The translations under genes and the position numbers were made by a program. A stretch of 64,000 bases of DNA from Paenibacillus alba (GTDB lineage Bacteria; Bacillota; Bacilli; Paenibacillales; NBRC-103111): assembly GCF_013204855.1 (NCBI RefSeq), contig NZ_JABMKZ010000037.1, positions 1-64,000 of the forward strand, read 5' to 3'. Under the pieces are notes generated by a model. It made no database searches and was not told the DNA's origin. It saw nothing but the letters and a program-made list of their open reading frames with translations. Shown here piece after piece: positions 9,935 through 19,019 of this stretch (the first letter of the stretch is position 1; each line of letters opens with the position of its first letter).

Positions 9935-10885
9935 CTAACGCAGTTGCGGGTCTACAATGGACACTTTCCATTTGGTACGCAGTTGCAGAACATAATCCTT
10001 GAGAGGAGGCGCCTGTTGAAGAGCCAGCTCCCTGCGCACATTTTCCCGAATGAAGCTTTGATCCGGATTTGCTTTATCCCGTTTGTTCTTCAGCTTCACA
10101 ATAGCAAAACCCTGTGCCATGCTGACCGGCTTGCTCACTTCTCCAACCTTCAGCAACTTGGCTGCGTCCAGAACGGGAGCTGCTATGAAGGGATCATCCC
10201 CCTCAATCCAACCTAAGTCACCGCCGGTGTTATTGGTTGCATCATCAAGCGAACGATCTCTGGCAAGGGTTGCAAAGCTCACTCCTTTGGCCAGCTCCGC
10301 AAGCACTTTGTTCGCTTGGTCCTTGGTAGATACGATAATCTGAAGGATGTTGTATTCCGTTTCTTGTTTGAATTCATCCGCATGCGTCCTGATATATTCA
10401 TCTACCTGGGCATCCGTAATCTGAATATGACTCGTTGCCAGCTTCTCCAATAACAACTTGTTGGTTACATCTTCCCGAATCTGTCGTTCCGATAATCCCA
10501 ATTGACTCTGCATGGAGGCATAAAATTGTTTCTCGCTCTCGTATCCTTGCTGCATCCGTTTCAACTCACGGTCAATCTCCGCGTTTCCAATGGCGGTTCC
10601 TGTCTCGGTTCCTTCCAGACTTATCACTTCACGATCCAACAATTGACCCAGCAATTCAACCCCATAATGGCGTTCCAACGCTGTTTGAAGCTCCTGCATG
10701 GTTATTTCACGATTCCCGATTTTGGCGACTACCCGCTCGTTCTTCTGCTCACCTTGCTGTTCAGGTTCTGTTGGCTGACTTGGTTCTGTTTGGTTCATGG
10801 TATGGGTGATCAGCAAGGATGTGAGCACGAGATTACATACAGCCATCAAAATGATGACTCCCCACAATCGTTTTACGTTCTGCAT
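9935..10885 (-). CDS. Membrane-anchored parvulin-type peptidyl-prolyl isomerase (YacD-like)
   Basis: An N-terminal membrane anchor (about residues 8-27, WGVIILMAVCNLVLTSLLI) is followed by a charged Glu/Gln-rich linker, a SurA/PrsA-type chaperone domain (KIGNREITMQELQTALE...) and a rotamase domain (about 175-270, EYNILQIIVSTKDQANKVL to SMAQGFAIVKLKNKRD). It should act outside the membrane on exported proteins. No convincing lipobox is present, so it is an anchored form, unlike the lipoprotein at 49138. Position between hslO and cysK matches B. subtilis yacD. Confidence 0.88.
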   Translation of the reverse strand: MQNVKRLWGVIILMAVCNLVLTSLLITHTMNQTEPSQPTEPEQQGEQKNERVVAKIGNREITMQELQTALERHYGVELLGQLLDREVISLEGTETGTAIGNAEIDRELKRMQQGYESEKQFYASMQSQLGLSERQIREDVTNKLLLEKLATSHIQITDAQVDEYIRTHADEFKQETEYNILQIIVSTKDQANKVLAELAKGVSFATLARDRSLDDATNNTGGDLGWIEGDDPFIAAPVLDAAKLLKVGEVSKPVSMAQGFAIVKLKNKRDKANPDQSFIRENVRRELALQQAPPLKDYVLQLRTKWKVSIVDPQLR

Positions 10886-10927
10886 CCTGACTCCCTCTTT
10901 ACTTCCATCTTGCGAATATGATCTAGG

Positions 10928-11794
10928 CTATAGATCAATCATACGCTGTAAATCATCTTTCTCATAGCGGTAAGCTTCATTGCAGAAATGGCAAACCACT
11001 TCAGCAAACCCTTCGTCTTCAAGAATTTCTTGCAGCTCAGACTTTCCTAAGGAAATCAATGTAGACTCCACTTTTTCGCGGCTGCATTTACAACGGAACA
11101 TGACATCCATCTGATCCAGCGATTGGAAGGATGGCAGCACAGTTTGGAGAATCTCTTCTAAGCTAAGGCCGCCGCCGAGCATATTGGTGAAAGATGGGAT
11201 GCGAGCAAGCATTTCCTCGATACCCTTGATTTCATCGTCGGTTAATCCCGGAAGCAGTTGTATCACGAATCCCCCTGCGGCCAAAATGGAATGGTCCGTA
11301 TTGACCAGCACCCCAAGTGCCACAGCAGAAGGCGTTTGTTCAGACTTTGCAAAATAGTACGTGAAATCTTCGGCTAATTCTCCTGAAATGAGGGGTACAC
11401 TGCCTTTGTAAGGCTCCTTGAGCCCTAAATCCTTCGTTATGTAAAGAAATCCTTCTGTTCCTACGGCCGCTGCGACATCCAGCTTGCCATTCTCTTTGAG
11501 TGGTGGATCCACGAGCGGATTGTCCACATAACCGCGTACTTCGCCTTTGGCGTTCGCATCCACAACGATTTGGCCGATAGGCCCTTCACCTTTGACCTGG
11601 ATGATGAGATGCTCCTCGCCTTTGAGCATGGCCCCGATGAGAAGACCCGCTGCAGCTGTTCGTCCAAGTGCAGCCGCAGCCGTAGGTGTTGTTTGGTGTC
11701 TTCGGCTAAGTTCTTCAGTAAGTTCCGTCGTTTGCACGGCAAAAGCACGAACTTTTCCCTGAAGTGCCGTTCCTCGAATTAAGTAATCGCCCAT
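10928..11794 (-). CDS. hslO: Redox-regulated chaperone Hsp33
   Basis: Hsp33 is switched on by oxidative unfolding stress in the cytoplasm. The redox zinc centre is visible near the C-terminus as CKC (in FRCKCSREK) and CHFC (in VVCHFCNEAY), the CxC plus CxxC pattern. The 288 residues match the family. Start ATG with AAGGAAAGGA upstream. It follows coaX, the same order as in B. subtilis. Confidence 0.96.
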   Translation of the reverse strand: MGDYLIRGTALQGKVRAFAVQTTELTEELSRRHQTTPTAAAALGRTAAAGLLIGAMLKGEEHLIIQVKGEGPIGQIVVDANAKGEVRGYVDNPLVDPPLKENGKLDVAAAVGTEGFLYITKDLGLKEPYKGSVPLISGELAEDFTYYFAKSEQTPSAVALGVLVNTDHSILAAGGFVIQLLPGLTDDEIKGIEEMLARIPSFTNMLGGGLSLEEILQTVLPSFQSLDQMDVMFRCKCSREKVESTLISLGKSELQEILEDEGFAEVVCHFCNEAYRYEKDDLQRMIDL

Positions 11795-11818
11795 AGGATA
11801 TCCTTTCCTTCAAACAGC

Positions 11819-12583
11819 TTATGCATTTTTCTCATAAATCATTTGCAAACCTTGCAAGGTGAGCAGCGGATTTACGATCTGAATCGTTCGAGACTCACTG
11901 GAAATCAACTCCGCCAGACCGCCTGTTGCGATCACTGTCGGATTGACATTAAATTCTTGCTTCACTCGTTCAACAATACCGTCCACTTGACCAACATAGC
12001 CGAAAACAATACCAGCTTGCATCGCCGCTACCGTATTGCGGCCTACTACGCTTTTCGGTTTGACGAGCTCTATGCGCGGCAGCTTCGCCGCCTTCTGATA
12101 AAGGGCTTCCGTGGAAATTCCGATCCCCGGTGCAATAGCACAACCTACAAGCTGCTGTGAAGGATCGATATAGTCGTAAGTCGTTGCAGTTCCGAAATCT
12201 ACAATAATACAAGGCGCCCCATACAGCTCAAGCGCAGCGACAGCGTTCACAATACGATCTGCGCCCACTTCTTTGGGGTTGTCTACACGCACATTAAGTC
12301 CTGTTTTGATGCCTGGACCCACGATAAATGGTGTTCTTTTTAAATAATGTAAACTCAGGTTTTCCATGACGTTCATAAGTGGAGGAACCACGGAAGAAAC
12401 AATGACGCCCTCTACATCTGCGAACTGGATACCCGAGTGTTGAAACAAGCTATGCAGCAAAATCCCATATTCGTCGACTGTTGCCGAACGGTTCGTACTT
12501 ACCCGCCAGTGGTGCAGAAGAGTGCGATCCTGATACAAGCCCAGCACAATGTTGGTATTCCCTACATCGATAACAAGAATCAT
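11819..12583 (-). CDS. coaX: Type III pantothenate kinase
   Basis: CoaX phosphorylates pantothenate, the first step of CoA synthesis. The ASKHA-fold landmarks are [16 protein letters not shown] at the N-terminus, [12 protein letters not shown] and [12 protein letters not shown]. The length of 254 residues is usual. Its ATG overlaps the nadC stop by 4 nt, tying it to the nad genes; GGAAGGGG lies upstream. Confidence 0.96.
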   Translation of the reverse strand: MILVIDVGNTNIVLGLYQDRTLLHHWRVSTNRSATVDEYGILLHSLFQHSGIQFADVEGVIVSSVVPPLMNVMENLSLHYLKRTPFIVGPGIKTGLNVRVDNPKEVGADRIVNAVAALELYGAPCIIVDFGTATTYDYIDPSQQLVGCAIAPGIGISTEALYQKAAKLPRIELVKPKSVVGRNTVAAMQAGIVFGYVGQVDGIVERVKQEFNVNPTVIATGGLAELISSESRTIQIVNPLLTLQGLQMIYEKNA

Positions 12584-13449
12584 TGTGCCGTCCCCTTCCG
12601 TTCATTCAAATCTAAAGAAATATCCAACGCTGCAACCGAGTAAGTTAATCGTCCAACCGAGATCACATCTACCCCAGACTCCGCCATGGCTCTGATCGTC
12701 TGAACCGATACCGAACCTGAACCTTCTACTACAATATGCGGAGCTCTGCTTTTAATTATGGAAACTGCTTCTTTCATCTTCGAAGGAACCATATTGTCCA
12801 GCATGATAATATCTGCACCACTTGCCAACGCTTCCTCAAGCTGAACAAAATCCTCCACCTCTACCTCAATCTTCATGGTGTGAGGAATCTGCTGCCGCGC
12901 TGAACGAACCGCTTGCGCAATGCCACCTGAACCTTTGATATGATTATCTTTGATCATCACAGCATCATACAAACCAAAACGGTGATTATGACCGCCGCCC
13001 ACACGTACGGCATATTTCTCAAGTAGTCTATGTCCTGGCGTAGTTTTGCGCGTGTCCACAAGTCTAGTCGACAGTCCTTCTAACGCATTAACGAATTCGC
13101 GTGTCTTGGTTGCAATGCCCGACATTCTTTGCATCAGGTTCAAACTTAAGCGTTCGCCGAGCAAAATACTGCGCGTATTTCCCTCTACCTCAGCTAGTAT
13201 GGTCCCTTTTAATACAGACGATCCTTCTACCACTTTTGTTTCAAAACGGAGAGAAGCATCTACAATGGCAAATACCTCTTGGGCGATGCGAAGGCCGCAT
13301 ACAATTCCGTCTTCTTTGACGTGGATAATCCCTTTGGACACATGTTCCAAAGGGATTGTTGTCAACGTCGTGACATCGCCGGTACCGATATCTTCTTCCA
13401 GCCAAAGCCGGATCTGCTTGCGAATCAGTTCCATGTTGATTTCTAACAT
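12580..13449 (-). CDS. nadC: Nicotinate-nucleotide pyrophosphorylase (quinolinate phosphoribosyltransferase)
   Basis: NadC converts quinolinate and PRPP to nicotinate mononucleotide. Motifs include [44 protein letters not shown] and MLDN, all family signatures. The ATG at MLEINMELI was chosen because GAGGAG lies upstream; the in-frame TTG six codons earlier is part of that site. This gives 289 residues, beginning 1 nt after the nadB stop. It completes the nadA-nadB-nadC route. Confidence 0.96.
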   Translation of the reverse strand: MLEINMELIRKQIRLWLEEDIGTGDVTTLTTIPLEHVSKGIIHVKEDGIVCGLRIAQEVFAIVDASLRFETKVVEGSSVLKGTILAEVEGNTRSILLGERLSLNLMQRMSGIATKTREFVNALEGLSTRLVDTRKTTPGHRLLEKYAVRVGGGHNHRFGLYDAVMIKDNHIKGSGGIAQAVRSARQQIPHTMKIEVEVEDFVQLEEALASGADIIMLDNMVPSKMKEAVSIIKSRAPHIVVEGSGSVSVQTIRAMAESGVDVISVGRLTYSVAALDISLDLNERKGTAQ

Positions 13450-13450
13450 C

Positions 13451-15061
13451 TTAAATCCACTCCTCAATCCTAGCTTCCCCGCGCTTAAAAACTATATGCT
13501 TCTTCCATGCCTGATCGTCCCGTTCCGGGAAATCCTCACGGTAGTGACCGCCACGGCTTTCTTCCCGTGCAAGAGCTGCTGTTGTCGTAAGCAATGCGCA
13601 ATTCAATAAATTCGCAAATTCGTAATCTTCACGTTTCGACATCAAGGAGTCGAAAAACGAAAGCTGTCGAGCCAATTCGTCATGGCCTTTCTGCAAGCCT
13701 TTGGCTGAACGCTTCAACCCCGCGTAGCGCAGCATGACCTTCTGAAGCTTCAGCTTTTTCTCAACAACCGCTTGACTCGAAATTTCTGTTCTTGGCGCTT
13801 CGGATTCCGCGCGGATCTGGATGTTGCCTTCCAATGGAGGAAGCTCCTGAATCCGTTCAATGATCCTTCGGCCAAACACAATGGCCTCCGACAAGGAATT
13901 GCTTGCCAGTCGATTAGCACCGTGTACACCAGTAGAGGAGACTTCTCCGCAAGCGAAGAGGCGTTTTACCAGCGTTTCCCCATGCAGATCGGTTTTCACA
14001 CCGCCCATCATATAGTGGGCTGCGGGTGCAACCGGTATCCAGTCTGTGCTCATATCCAGTCCGTAATTCAGACAATACTCATATATCGTCGGGAACCGAT
14101 GCTTGATCAGCTCTTCCGATTCGTGTGTAATATCAATGTAAACAAAGGTCGATCTGCAATTTTCCATTTCATCGACGATGGCACGGGCAACAACATCCCT
14201 TGGCGCTAGCTCTAGCTGCGGGTGGTAGCGCTCCATGAAGCGCTCTCCCTTGATGTTGCGCAAGTAAGCTCCCTCGCCGCGCACAGCCTCCGAGATGAGG
14301 AAGCGCGGCGCGCCAGGGTAACAAAGCGCAGTCGGGTGGAATTGAACGAATTCCACATCCTGAATTTGCGCACCGGCGCGGTGAGCGATCGCAATGCCAT
14401 CGCCTGTGGCGATGTCCGGGTTCGTCGTGTAGCGGAACAGCTGTCCCGCGCCACCGGAGCAAAGGATCGTGGCGTTGCCGCGGACAAATACCCGCTGGCC
14501 GCCCGGCTTCTGAACGAGCGCTCCGTAGCACTCGCCGTCTTGCGTGATGAGGTCGATCACGAAGTGATCGTCCCAAATCTCGATGTTCGGATCTTGCTTA
14601 GTGCGTTCCGACAAGGCTCGTACAATCTCAGCGCCTGTAGCGTCGCCATGCGCGTGCAAGATGCGGCGCTGGCTGTGCGCGCCTTCCTTGGTTAACGCGA
14701 ACTCACCGTTCTCCAAATCGAACTGAGTCCCCATTTGGATCAAGTCCTGTACGCCGTTAGGTCCTTCATGGACTAGAACATCAACCGCTTCTGGCGAACA
14801 TAAGCCTGCGCCCGCGATCAGCGTATCCTGCATATGATATTCCGGTGAATCCTCGTCCGATATCACGGCAGCTATCCCACCCTGTGCATAACGAGTGTTG
14901 CTGTCGAGGAGCGATTTCTTCGTGATCATCAGCACTTTCTTATTTTCACTAGCGCGAAGCGCAGTAAATAACCCTGCAATACCTGCGCCAATCACAATAA
15001 CATCTGTATGTACATGAGGAATGGAATCTAAATCTACATCTACGAGGTATCTTGGAATCAT
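13451..15061 (-). CDS. nadB: L-aspartate oxidase
   Basis: NadB oxidises aspartate to iminoaspartate using FAD. The dinucleotide-binding motif VIVIGAGIAGLFTALRA is near residue 21; SNTRYAQGGIAAV, HPTAL and GEGAYLRN and the C-terminal helical domain are typical. It has 536 residues, within the family range. The middle of the gene (about 14200-14560) is strikingly GC-rich compared with its flanks. A large inverted repeat lies just upstream of the ribosome binding site. Confidence 0.96.
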   Translation of the reverse strand: MIPRYLVDVDLDSIPHVHTDVIVIGAGIAGLFTALRASENKKVLMITKKSLLDSNTRYAQGGIAAVISDEDSPEYHMQDTLIAGAGLCSPEAVDVLVHEGPNGVQDLIQMGTQFDLENGEFALTKEGAHSQRRILHAHGDATGAEIVRALSERTKQDPNIEIWDDHFVIDLITQDGECYGALVQKPGGQRVFVRGNATILCSGGAGQLFRYTTNPDIATGDGIAIAHRAGAQIQDVEFVQFHPTALCYPGAPRFLISEAVRGEGAYLRNIKGERFMERYHPQLELAPRDVVARAIVDEMENCRSTFVYIDITHESEELIKHRFPTIYEYCLNYGLDMSTDWIPVAPAAHYMMGGVKTDLHGETLVKRLFACGEVSSTGVHGANRLASNSLSEAIVFGRRIIERIQELPPLEGNIQIRAESEAPRTEISSQAVVEKKLKLQKVMLRYAGLKRSAKGLQKGHDELARQLSFFDSLMSKREDYEFANLLNCALLTTTAALAREESRGGHYREDFPERDDQAWKKHIVFKRGEARIEEWI

Positions 15062-15093
15062 TGGCCCGTCTCACCTGTTCTTCGCCGTATAGT

Positions 15094-15140
15094 GCCCCGT
15101 TAAGAAACATAACGATCAAGCTCATTTCTTAACGGGGGGC
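15094..15140 (-). repeat. Long perfect inverted repeat in the nadB leader
   Basis: Arms GCCCCGTTAAGAAA (15094-15107) and TTTCTTAACGGGGC-type (15125-15138) pair over 14 bp around a 17-nt loop, 33 bp before the nadB start codon. There is no T-run after it, so it is not an ordinary terminator for the minus-strand transcript. It could be a regulator site or a stable mRNA leader hairpin. Confidence 0.75.
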
Positions 15141-15145
15141 TTATC

Positions 15146-15183
15146 AGAAAAAGACCGTGTCCTTGGTCAAAGGCGGTCTTTTC
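15146..15183 (-). terminator. nadA terminator
   Basis: On the minus strand AAAAGACCG pairs with CGGTCTTTTT around a 16-nt loop, right after nadA. Partial read-through into nadB is likely because no clear separate nadB promoter was found. Confidence 0.65.
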
Positions 15184-15212
15184 TATGTGGTCATTCAGAT
15201 CTTGATTGAATA

Positions 15213-16151
15213 TTACTTCACCTGCAGCATACGCTCAAGGGACAATCTTGCTTTATCAGCCACATCTTCCGGCACATAAATCTCTGGTTGCATCGTTTCA
15301 AGGCACTTTACAATTTTCTTCAAATTGTTGACTTTCATATTCGGGCAAACCAAGTATTTGGTTGCAAAATGGAATTGTTTATCGGGGCTATCCAGACGCA
15401 GCTGATAACCTGTTCCGTCTTCCGTCCCTACGATGAACTCCTTGCAATCCGATTCTTTGCAATATTTGATAATCGCTGTCGTACTGCCTACAAAATCGCC
15501 CAATTTCACAACCTCAGGGCGACACTCCGGGTGAACGACGAATTGAGCGTTCGGATATTGCGCTCTCATTTCCTCAACATCTTTGACAGTCAGCATATCA
15601 TGGGTGTTGCAATAGCCTTCCCAGATGATCACTTTTTTGCTTGTGAATTTTGATACATAGTCGCCCAAATTTTTATCCGGTACCCAGATGATTTCATCCG
15701 AATCGACGGAATTGATAACATTGATAGCATTAGCTGATGTGCAGCAAATATCAGTTTCGGATTTAACATCGGCAGATGTATTAATGTAAGCAACTACTTT
15801 GGCTTTGGGATGCTGACGTTTGAGAGCACGCAATCCTTCCACATTCACCATGTCGGCCATTGGGCAGCCTGCACGTTCATCCGGAATAATAACCGTCTTA
15901 TTGGGAGCTAATATCTTAGCGCTTTCTCCCATAAAGTGTACACCACAGAAAACAATAACATCTGCATCTGTCTGCGCCGCCTTCTGTGCTAACAGAAAGG
16001 AATCCCCCCGGAAATCGGCAACTTCTTGTACTTCGTCACGTTGATAATAATGAGCAAGAATAATAGCATTGCGTTCTTTCTTCAGCTGCAGCAACCGTTC
16101 TTTGAGTTCGCGATTCTGCTCCGCCTTGCGTTCTAAAGCTAAAGCTTCCAT
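15213..16151 (-). CDS. nadA: Quinolinate synthase A
   Basis: NadA condenses iminoaspartate with dihydroxyacetone phosphate to quinolinate using a 4Fe-4S cluster. Candidate cluster cysteines sit in FCGVHFMGESAK, in DICCTSANAINV, in HPECRPEV and in KYLVCPNMK. The start ATG has GGGGAGG upstream. It has 312 residues. It heads the nad group, which in this genome lies between ftsH and coaX; B. subtilis keeps nadBCA elsewhere. Confidence 0.95.
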   Translation of the reverse strand: MEALALERKAEQNRELKERLLQLKKERNAIILAHYYQRDEVQEVADFRGDSFLLAQKAAQTDADVIVFCGVHFMGESAKILAPNKTVIIPDERAGCPMADMVNVEGLRALKRQHPKAKVVAYINTSADVKSETDICCTSANAINVINSVDSDEIIWVPDKNLGDYVSKFTSKKVIIWEGYCNTHDMLTVKDVEEMRAQYPNAQFVVHPECRPEVVKLGDFVGSTTAIIKYCKESDCKEFIVGTEDGTGYQLRLDSPDKQFHFATKYLVCPNMKVNNLKKIVKCLETMQPEIYVPEDVADKARLSLERMLQVK

Positions 16152-16227
16152 GGATGCTTCCTCCCCTATCTGGGACGTAAGTTTGCCTTACAAACCTATC
16201 TAAAAGTAGTATGATCTAATCGGTATG

Positions 16228-16275
16228 AAATTAGAGATTTACAACTAATTTACACATTCCGGCATCCCCTGTCAA
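16228..16275 (-). promoter_or_regulatory. nadA promoter with overlapping palindromic operator
   Basis: On the minus strand TTGACA (16270-16275), 17 bp, TAAATT (16247-16252). An inverted repeat AAATTAG-N10-CTAATTT (16228-16251) covers the -10 box and start point, a typical place for a repressor. It does not look like the NiaR box I know from NAD operons, so the regulator is unknown. Confidence 0.75.
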
Positions 16276-16297
16276 TGCGCAAAAACGCCTAAATAAC

Positions 16298-16335
16298 CAG
16301 AAAATCCGGGTACACCTGACGTGTACACCGGATTT
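16298..16335 (-). terminator. ftsH terminator
   Basis: On the minus strand AAATCCGGTGTACAC pairs with GTGTACCCGGATTT around a 5-nt loop, followed by TTCT. It begins 19 bp after the ftsH stop; the T-run is weak. Confidence 0.7.
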
Positions 16336-16353
16336 ACGAGTTGGTATAGCTTG

Positions 16354-18312
16354 TTACTCTTCGGATTGATCCGGATTCGGATCTTTCTCTTTATCTTTCT
16401 CGAACTCAAGCTTATTGCTGTCACTGGATTGGCTTTGGCCTTGAATGTTCACTTTGACTTCCTCGTCATCCGTGCTGTCATCCAATCTGCCTTTCTCCAA
16501 AAGCGCAATGATTTCATCTTTGTCCAATGTTTCTTTCTCAAGCAACGTCTTGGCTACGAGATGAATTTGATCCGCATGCTCTGTGAGCATCGCACGAGCA
16601 CGATCATAACAAGTGCGAATAAAGCTTTGCATCTCTTGGTCGATCTCATAAGCAATCGCATCACTATAGTTCTGCTCGTGGCCGATATCGCGTCCTAAGA
16701 ACACTTGGCCTTGAGAGCTGCCGAACTGCATCGGTCCAAGCTTGTCGCTCATTCCGTATTCCATAATCATGCGACGAACGATACCGGTTGCTTTCTGGAA
16801 GTCACTATAAGCCCCAGTGCCGATTTCACCGATAAATAATTCTTCGGAAACACGGCCGCCCAGGAGTCCAGTCACTTTATCCAGCAATTCGTTCTTCGTC
16901 TGCATCATGCGATCTTCGCCTTCTTTGGGCAGCATCATCACATAACCGCCAGCGCGTCCGCGCGGTACGATTGTGACTTTGTGCACCATATCCGCATTCT
17001 CGGCATGGTACCCGATGATTGCGTGTCCGGCTTCATGATAAGCCACGATACGTTTCTCTGTTTCGCTGATAATCCGACTCTTCTTCTGTGTACCTACAAT
17101 GATACGGTCAAAAGCTTCCTCGACTTCAGCCATGGAAATATCTTTGCGATTGCGACGGGCAGCGATTAGAGCTGCTTCGTTCAATAAGTTCTCTAGGTCA
17201 GCACCTGTGAATCCAGTTGTGTAGCGTGATAAGGAATCCAGCTTCACATCTTTGGCAAGTGGTTTGTTGCGAGCATGTACTTTCAGAACGGCTTCGCGGC
17301 CTTTGATATCCGGACGATCGACCGTAATTTGACGGTCAAAACGACCTGGACGGAGCAATGCCGGATCCAAAATGTCCGGACGGTTCGTTGCTGCAACGAT
17401 GATGATACCTTCGTTTGCACCAAATCCATCCATCTCTACAAGCAATTGATTGAGCGTTTGTTCGCGCTCATCGTGCCCGCCGCCGAGGCCTGCGCCACGT
17501 TGACGACCAACCGCATCAATCTCATCAATAAAGATGATACAAGGCGAGTTCTTCTTCGCGTTCTCGAACAAGTCACGAACACGGGATGCGCCGACACCGA
17601 CGAACATCTCTACGAAGTCAGAACCGGAGATACTGAAGAACGGTACTCCCGCTTCACCTGCAACAGCTCTGGCGAGCAACGTTTTACCAGTTCCCGGAGG
17701 ACCATTGAGCAGAACCCCTTTTGGAATTCTGGCACCGACAGCTGCGAATTTCCGCGGATCTTTCAGGAATTCAACAACCTCGATTAATTCTTGCTTCTCT
17801 TCATCTGCACCTGCCACATCCTCAAATGTGACACGCTTCTTCTCTTCATTATATAAGCGGGCACGGCTTTTGCCGAAGTTCATTACTTTCCCGCCGCCAC
17901 CTTGAGCCTGATTCAACAGGAAGAAAAACAAGATGAAGATAATGACGAATGGAATAATGGAAGTTAGAAAACTAATCCAAACACTATCCCTCTCCATAGT
18001 CTCGTACGATTCTTGCGGGACGCCATTGGCTTCGATCAACTGAACGACCAAAGGCTCATACGGGGCATGGGTTTCAAAGCTCTTCTTGTCAGCACCACTT
18101 GGCGGGTTAATGTACTTACCTTTAATCAAATATGTGTATCCATCGAACTTCAATGTCACGGATTCCACATTTTTGTTAACAACCGCTTGGCGGAATTTAT
18201 CGTAAGTAATTAACTCCTTTTGTTCGTTTTGGGTACTGATGAAATGGACGATACCAACTGTTACCAAAAATATAAGTAAATAAAAACCGGTATTCCGGAT
18301 AATTCGATTCAT
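16354..18312 (-). CDS. ftsH: ATP-dependent zinc metalloprotease FtsH
   Basis: FtsH is a membrane AAA+ protease for quality control and, in Bacillus, for starting sporulation. From the ATG at MNRIIRNTG, with AGGAGG 7 nt upstream, the protein has 652 residues: two membrane helices (about 7-25 and 112-132), the AAA domain with Walker A GPPGTGKT and Walker [12 protein letters not shown], the SRH region, and the zinc site HEAGH with a C-terminal acidic tail. A GTG eight codons upstream is the alternative start. It follows hpt as in B. subtilis. Confidence 0.98.
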   Translation of the reverse strand: MNRIIRNTGFYLLIFLVTVGIVHFISTQNEQKELITYDKFRQAVVNKNVESVTLKFDGYTYLIKGKYINPPSGADKKSFETHAPYEPLVVQLIEANGVPQESYETMERDSVWISFLTSIIPFVIIFILFFFLLNQAQGGGGKVMNFGKSRARLYNEEKKRVTFEDVAGADEEKQELIEVVEFLKDPRKFAAVGARIPKGVLLNGPPGTGKTLLARAVAGEAGVPFFSISGSDFVEMFVGVGASRVRDLFENAKKNSPCIIFIDEIDAVGRQRGAGLGGGHDEREQTLNQLLVEMDGFGANEGIIIVAATNRPDILDPALLRPGRFDRQITVDRPDIKGREAVLKVHARNKPLAKDVKLDSLSRYTTGFTGADLENLLNEAALIAARRNRKDISMAEVEEAFDRIIVGTQKKSRIISETEKRIVAYHEAGHAIIGYHAENADMVHKVTIVPRGRAGGYVMMLPKEGEDRMMQTKNELLDKVTGLLGGRVSEELFIGEIGTGAYSDFQKATGIVRRMIMEYGMSDKLGPMQFGSSQGQVFLGRDIGHEQNYSDAIAYEIDQEMQSFIRTCYDRARAMLTEHADQIHLVAKTLLEKETLDKDEIIALLEKGRLDDSTDDEEVKVNIQGQSQSSDSNKLEFEKDKEKDPNPDQSEE

Positions 18313-18409
18313 CCCTAGCCTCCTCTCGAACGGCACACTTTTATTATTTTACCACATCCCAGTAAAGCACTACAACATGACAGCGTTGACGGGCCTGCGG
18401 GAGATGACT

Positions 18410-18949
18410 TTAGCTAGTGTAGATCTCTGGTTTCAATATGCCGATAAATGGAAGGTTGCGATATTTCTCTGCATAATCCAGACCATATCCGACAACAAAC
18501 TCGTCTGGAAGCTCATATCCTGCATAGTCAGGCTCGAGTTCCACGGTTCTGCGTGCCGGTTTATTAAACAGCGCAACGACCGAGACCGTCTTGGCATTGC
18601 GGCGTTCTAGCACATCAATCAGATAAGTCAACGTTAAACCACTATCGATAATGTCCTCCACGATCAGGATATGACGTCCTTCTACAGGTACGTCGAGATC
18701 TTTAATAATCTTGACCACACCGGAGGATTTCGTGGATTGACCATAGCTTGATACCGCCATGAAATCAATTTCCAACGGTACTCTAATTTGCTTAACCAGG
18801 TCAGCCATAAAAATGAAAGCTCCCTTAAGCACGCAAATGACCAATGGGTTTTTGCCTTCGTAATCGCTTGAAAGTTGATCCCCTAGTTCTTTGATCTTGT
18901 TCTGAATTTGTTCTTCGCTGTAAAGAACTTCTTGAATGTCGCTGTACAA
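18410..18949 (-). CDS. hpt: Hypoxanthine phosphoribosyltransferase
   Basis: Hpt salvages hypoxanthine and guanine with PRPP. The PRPP-binding loop [14 protein letters not shown] is clear (about residues 98-111), and the type I fold residues match the family length of 179. The start is a TTG with AGGGGG 7 nt upstream; there is no better in-frame ATG. It lies between tilS and ftsH, the standard order. Confidence 0.96.
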   Translation of the reverse strand: MYSDIQEVLYSEEQIQNKIKELGDQLSSDYEGKNPLVICVLKGAFIFMADLVKQIRVPLEIDFMAVSSYGQSTKSSGVVKIIKDLDVPVEGRHILIVEDIIDSGLTLTYLIDVLERRNAKTVSVVALFNKPARRTVELEPDYAGYELPDEFVVGYGLDYAEKYRNLPFIGILKPEIYTS

Positions 18950-19019
18950 GGATGAACCCCCTAGATTATATTATGAATCCTTATAAATTTACATTCTAGA
19001 AGAACGAAATTTACACGTG

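Noticed and set aside
14169-14695. Long overlapping open frames on both strands inside nadB
   Set aside because: They are shadows caused by the GC-rich patch; nadB itself has full family motifs.
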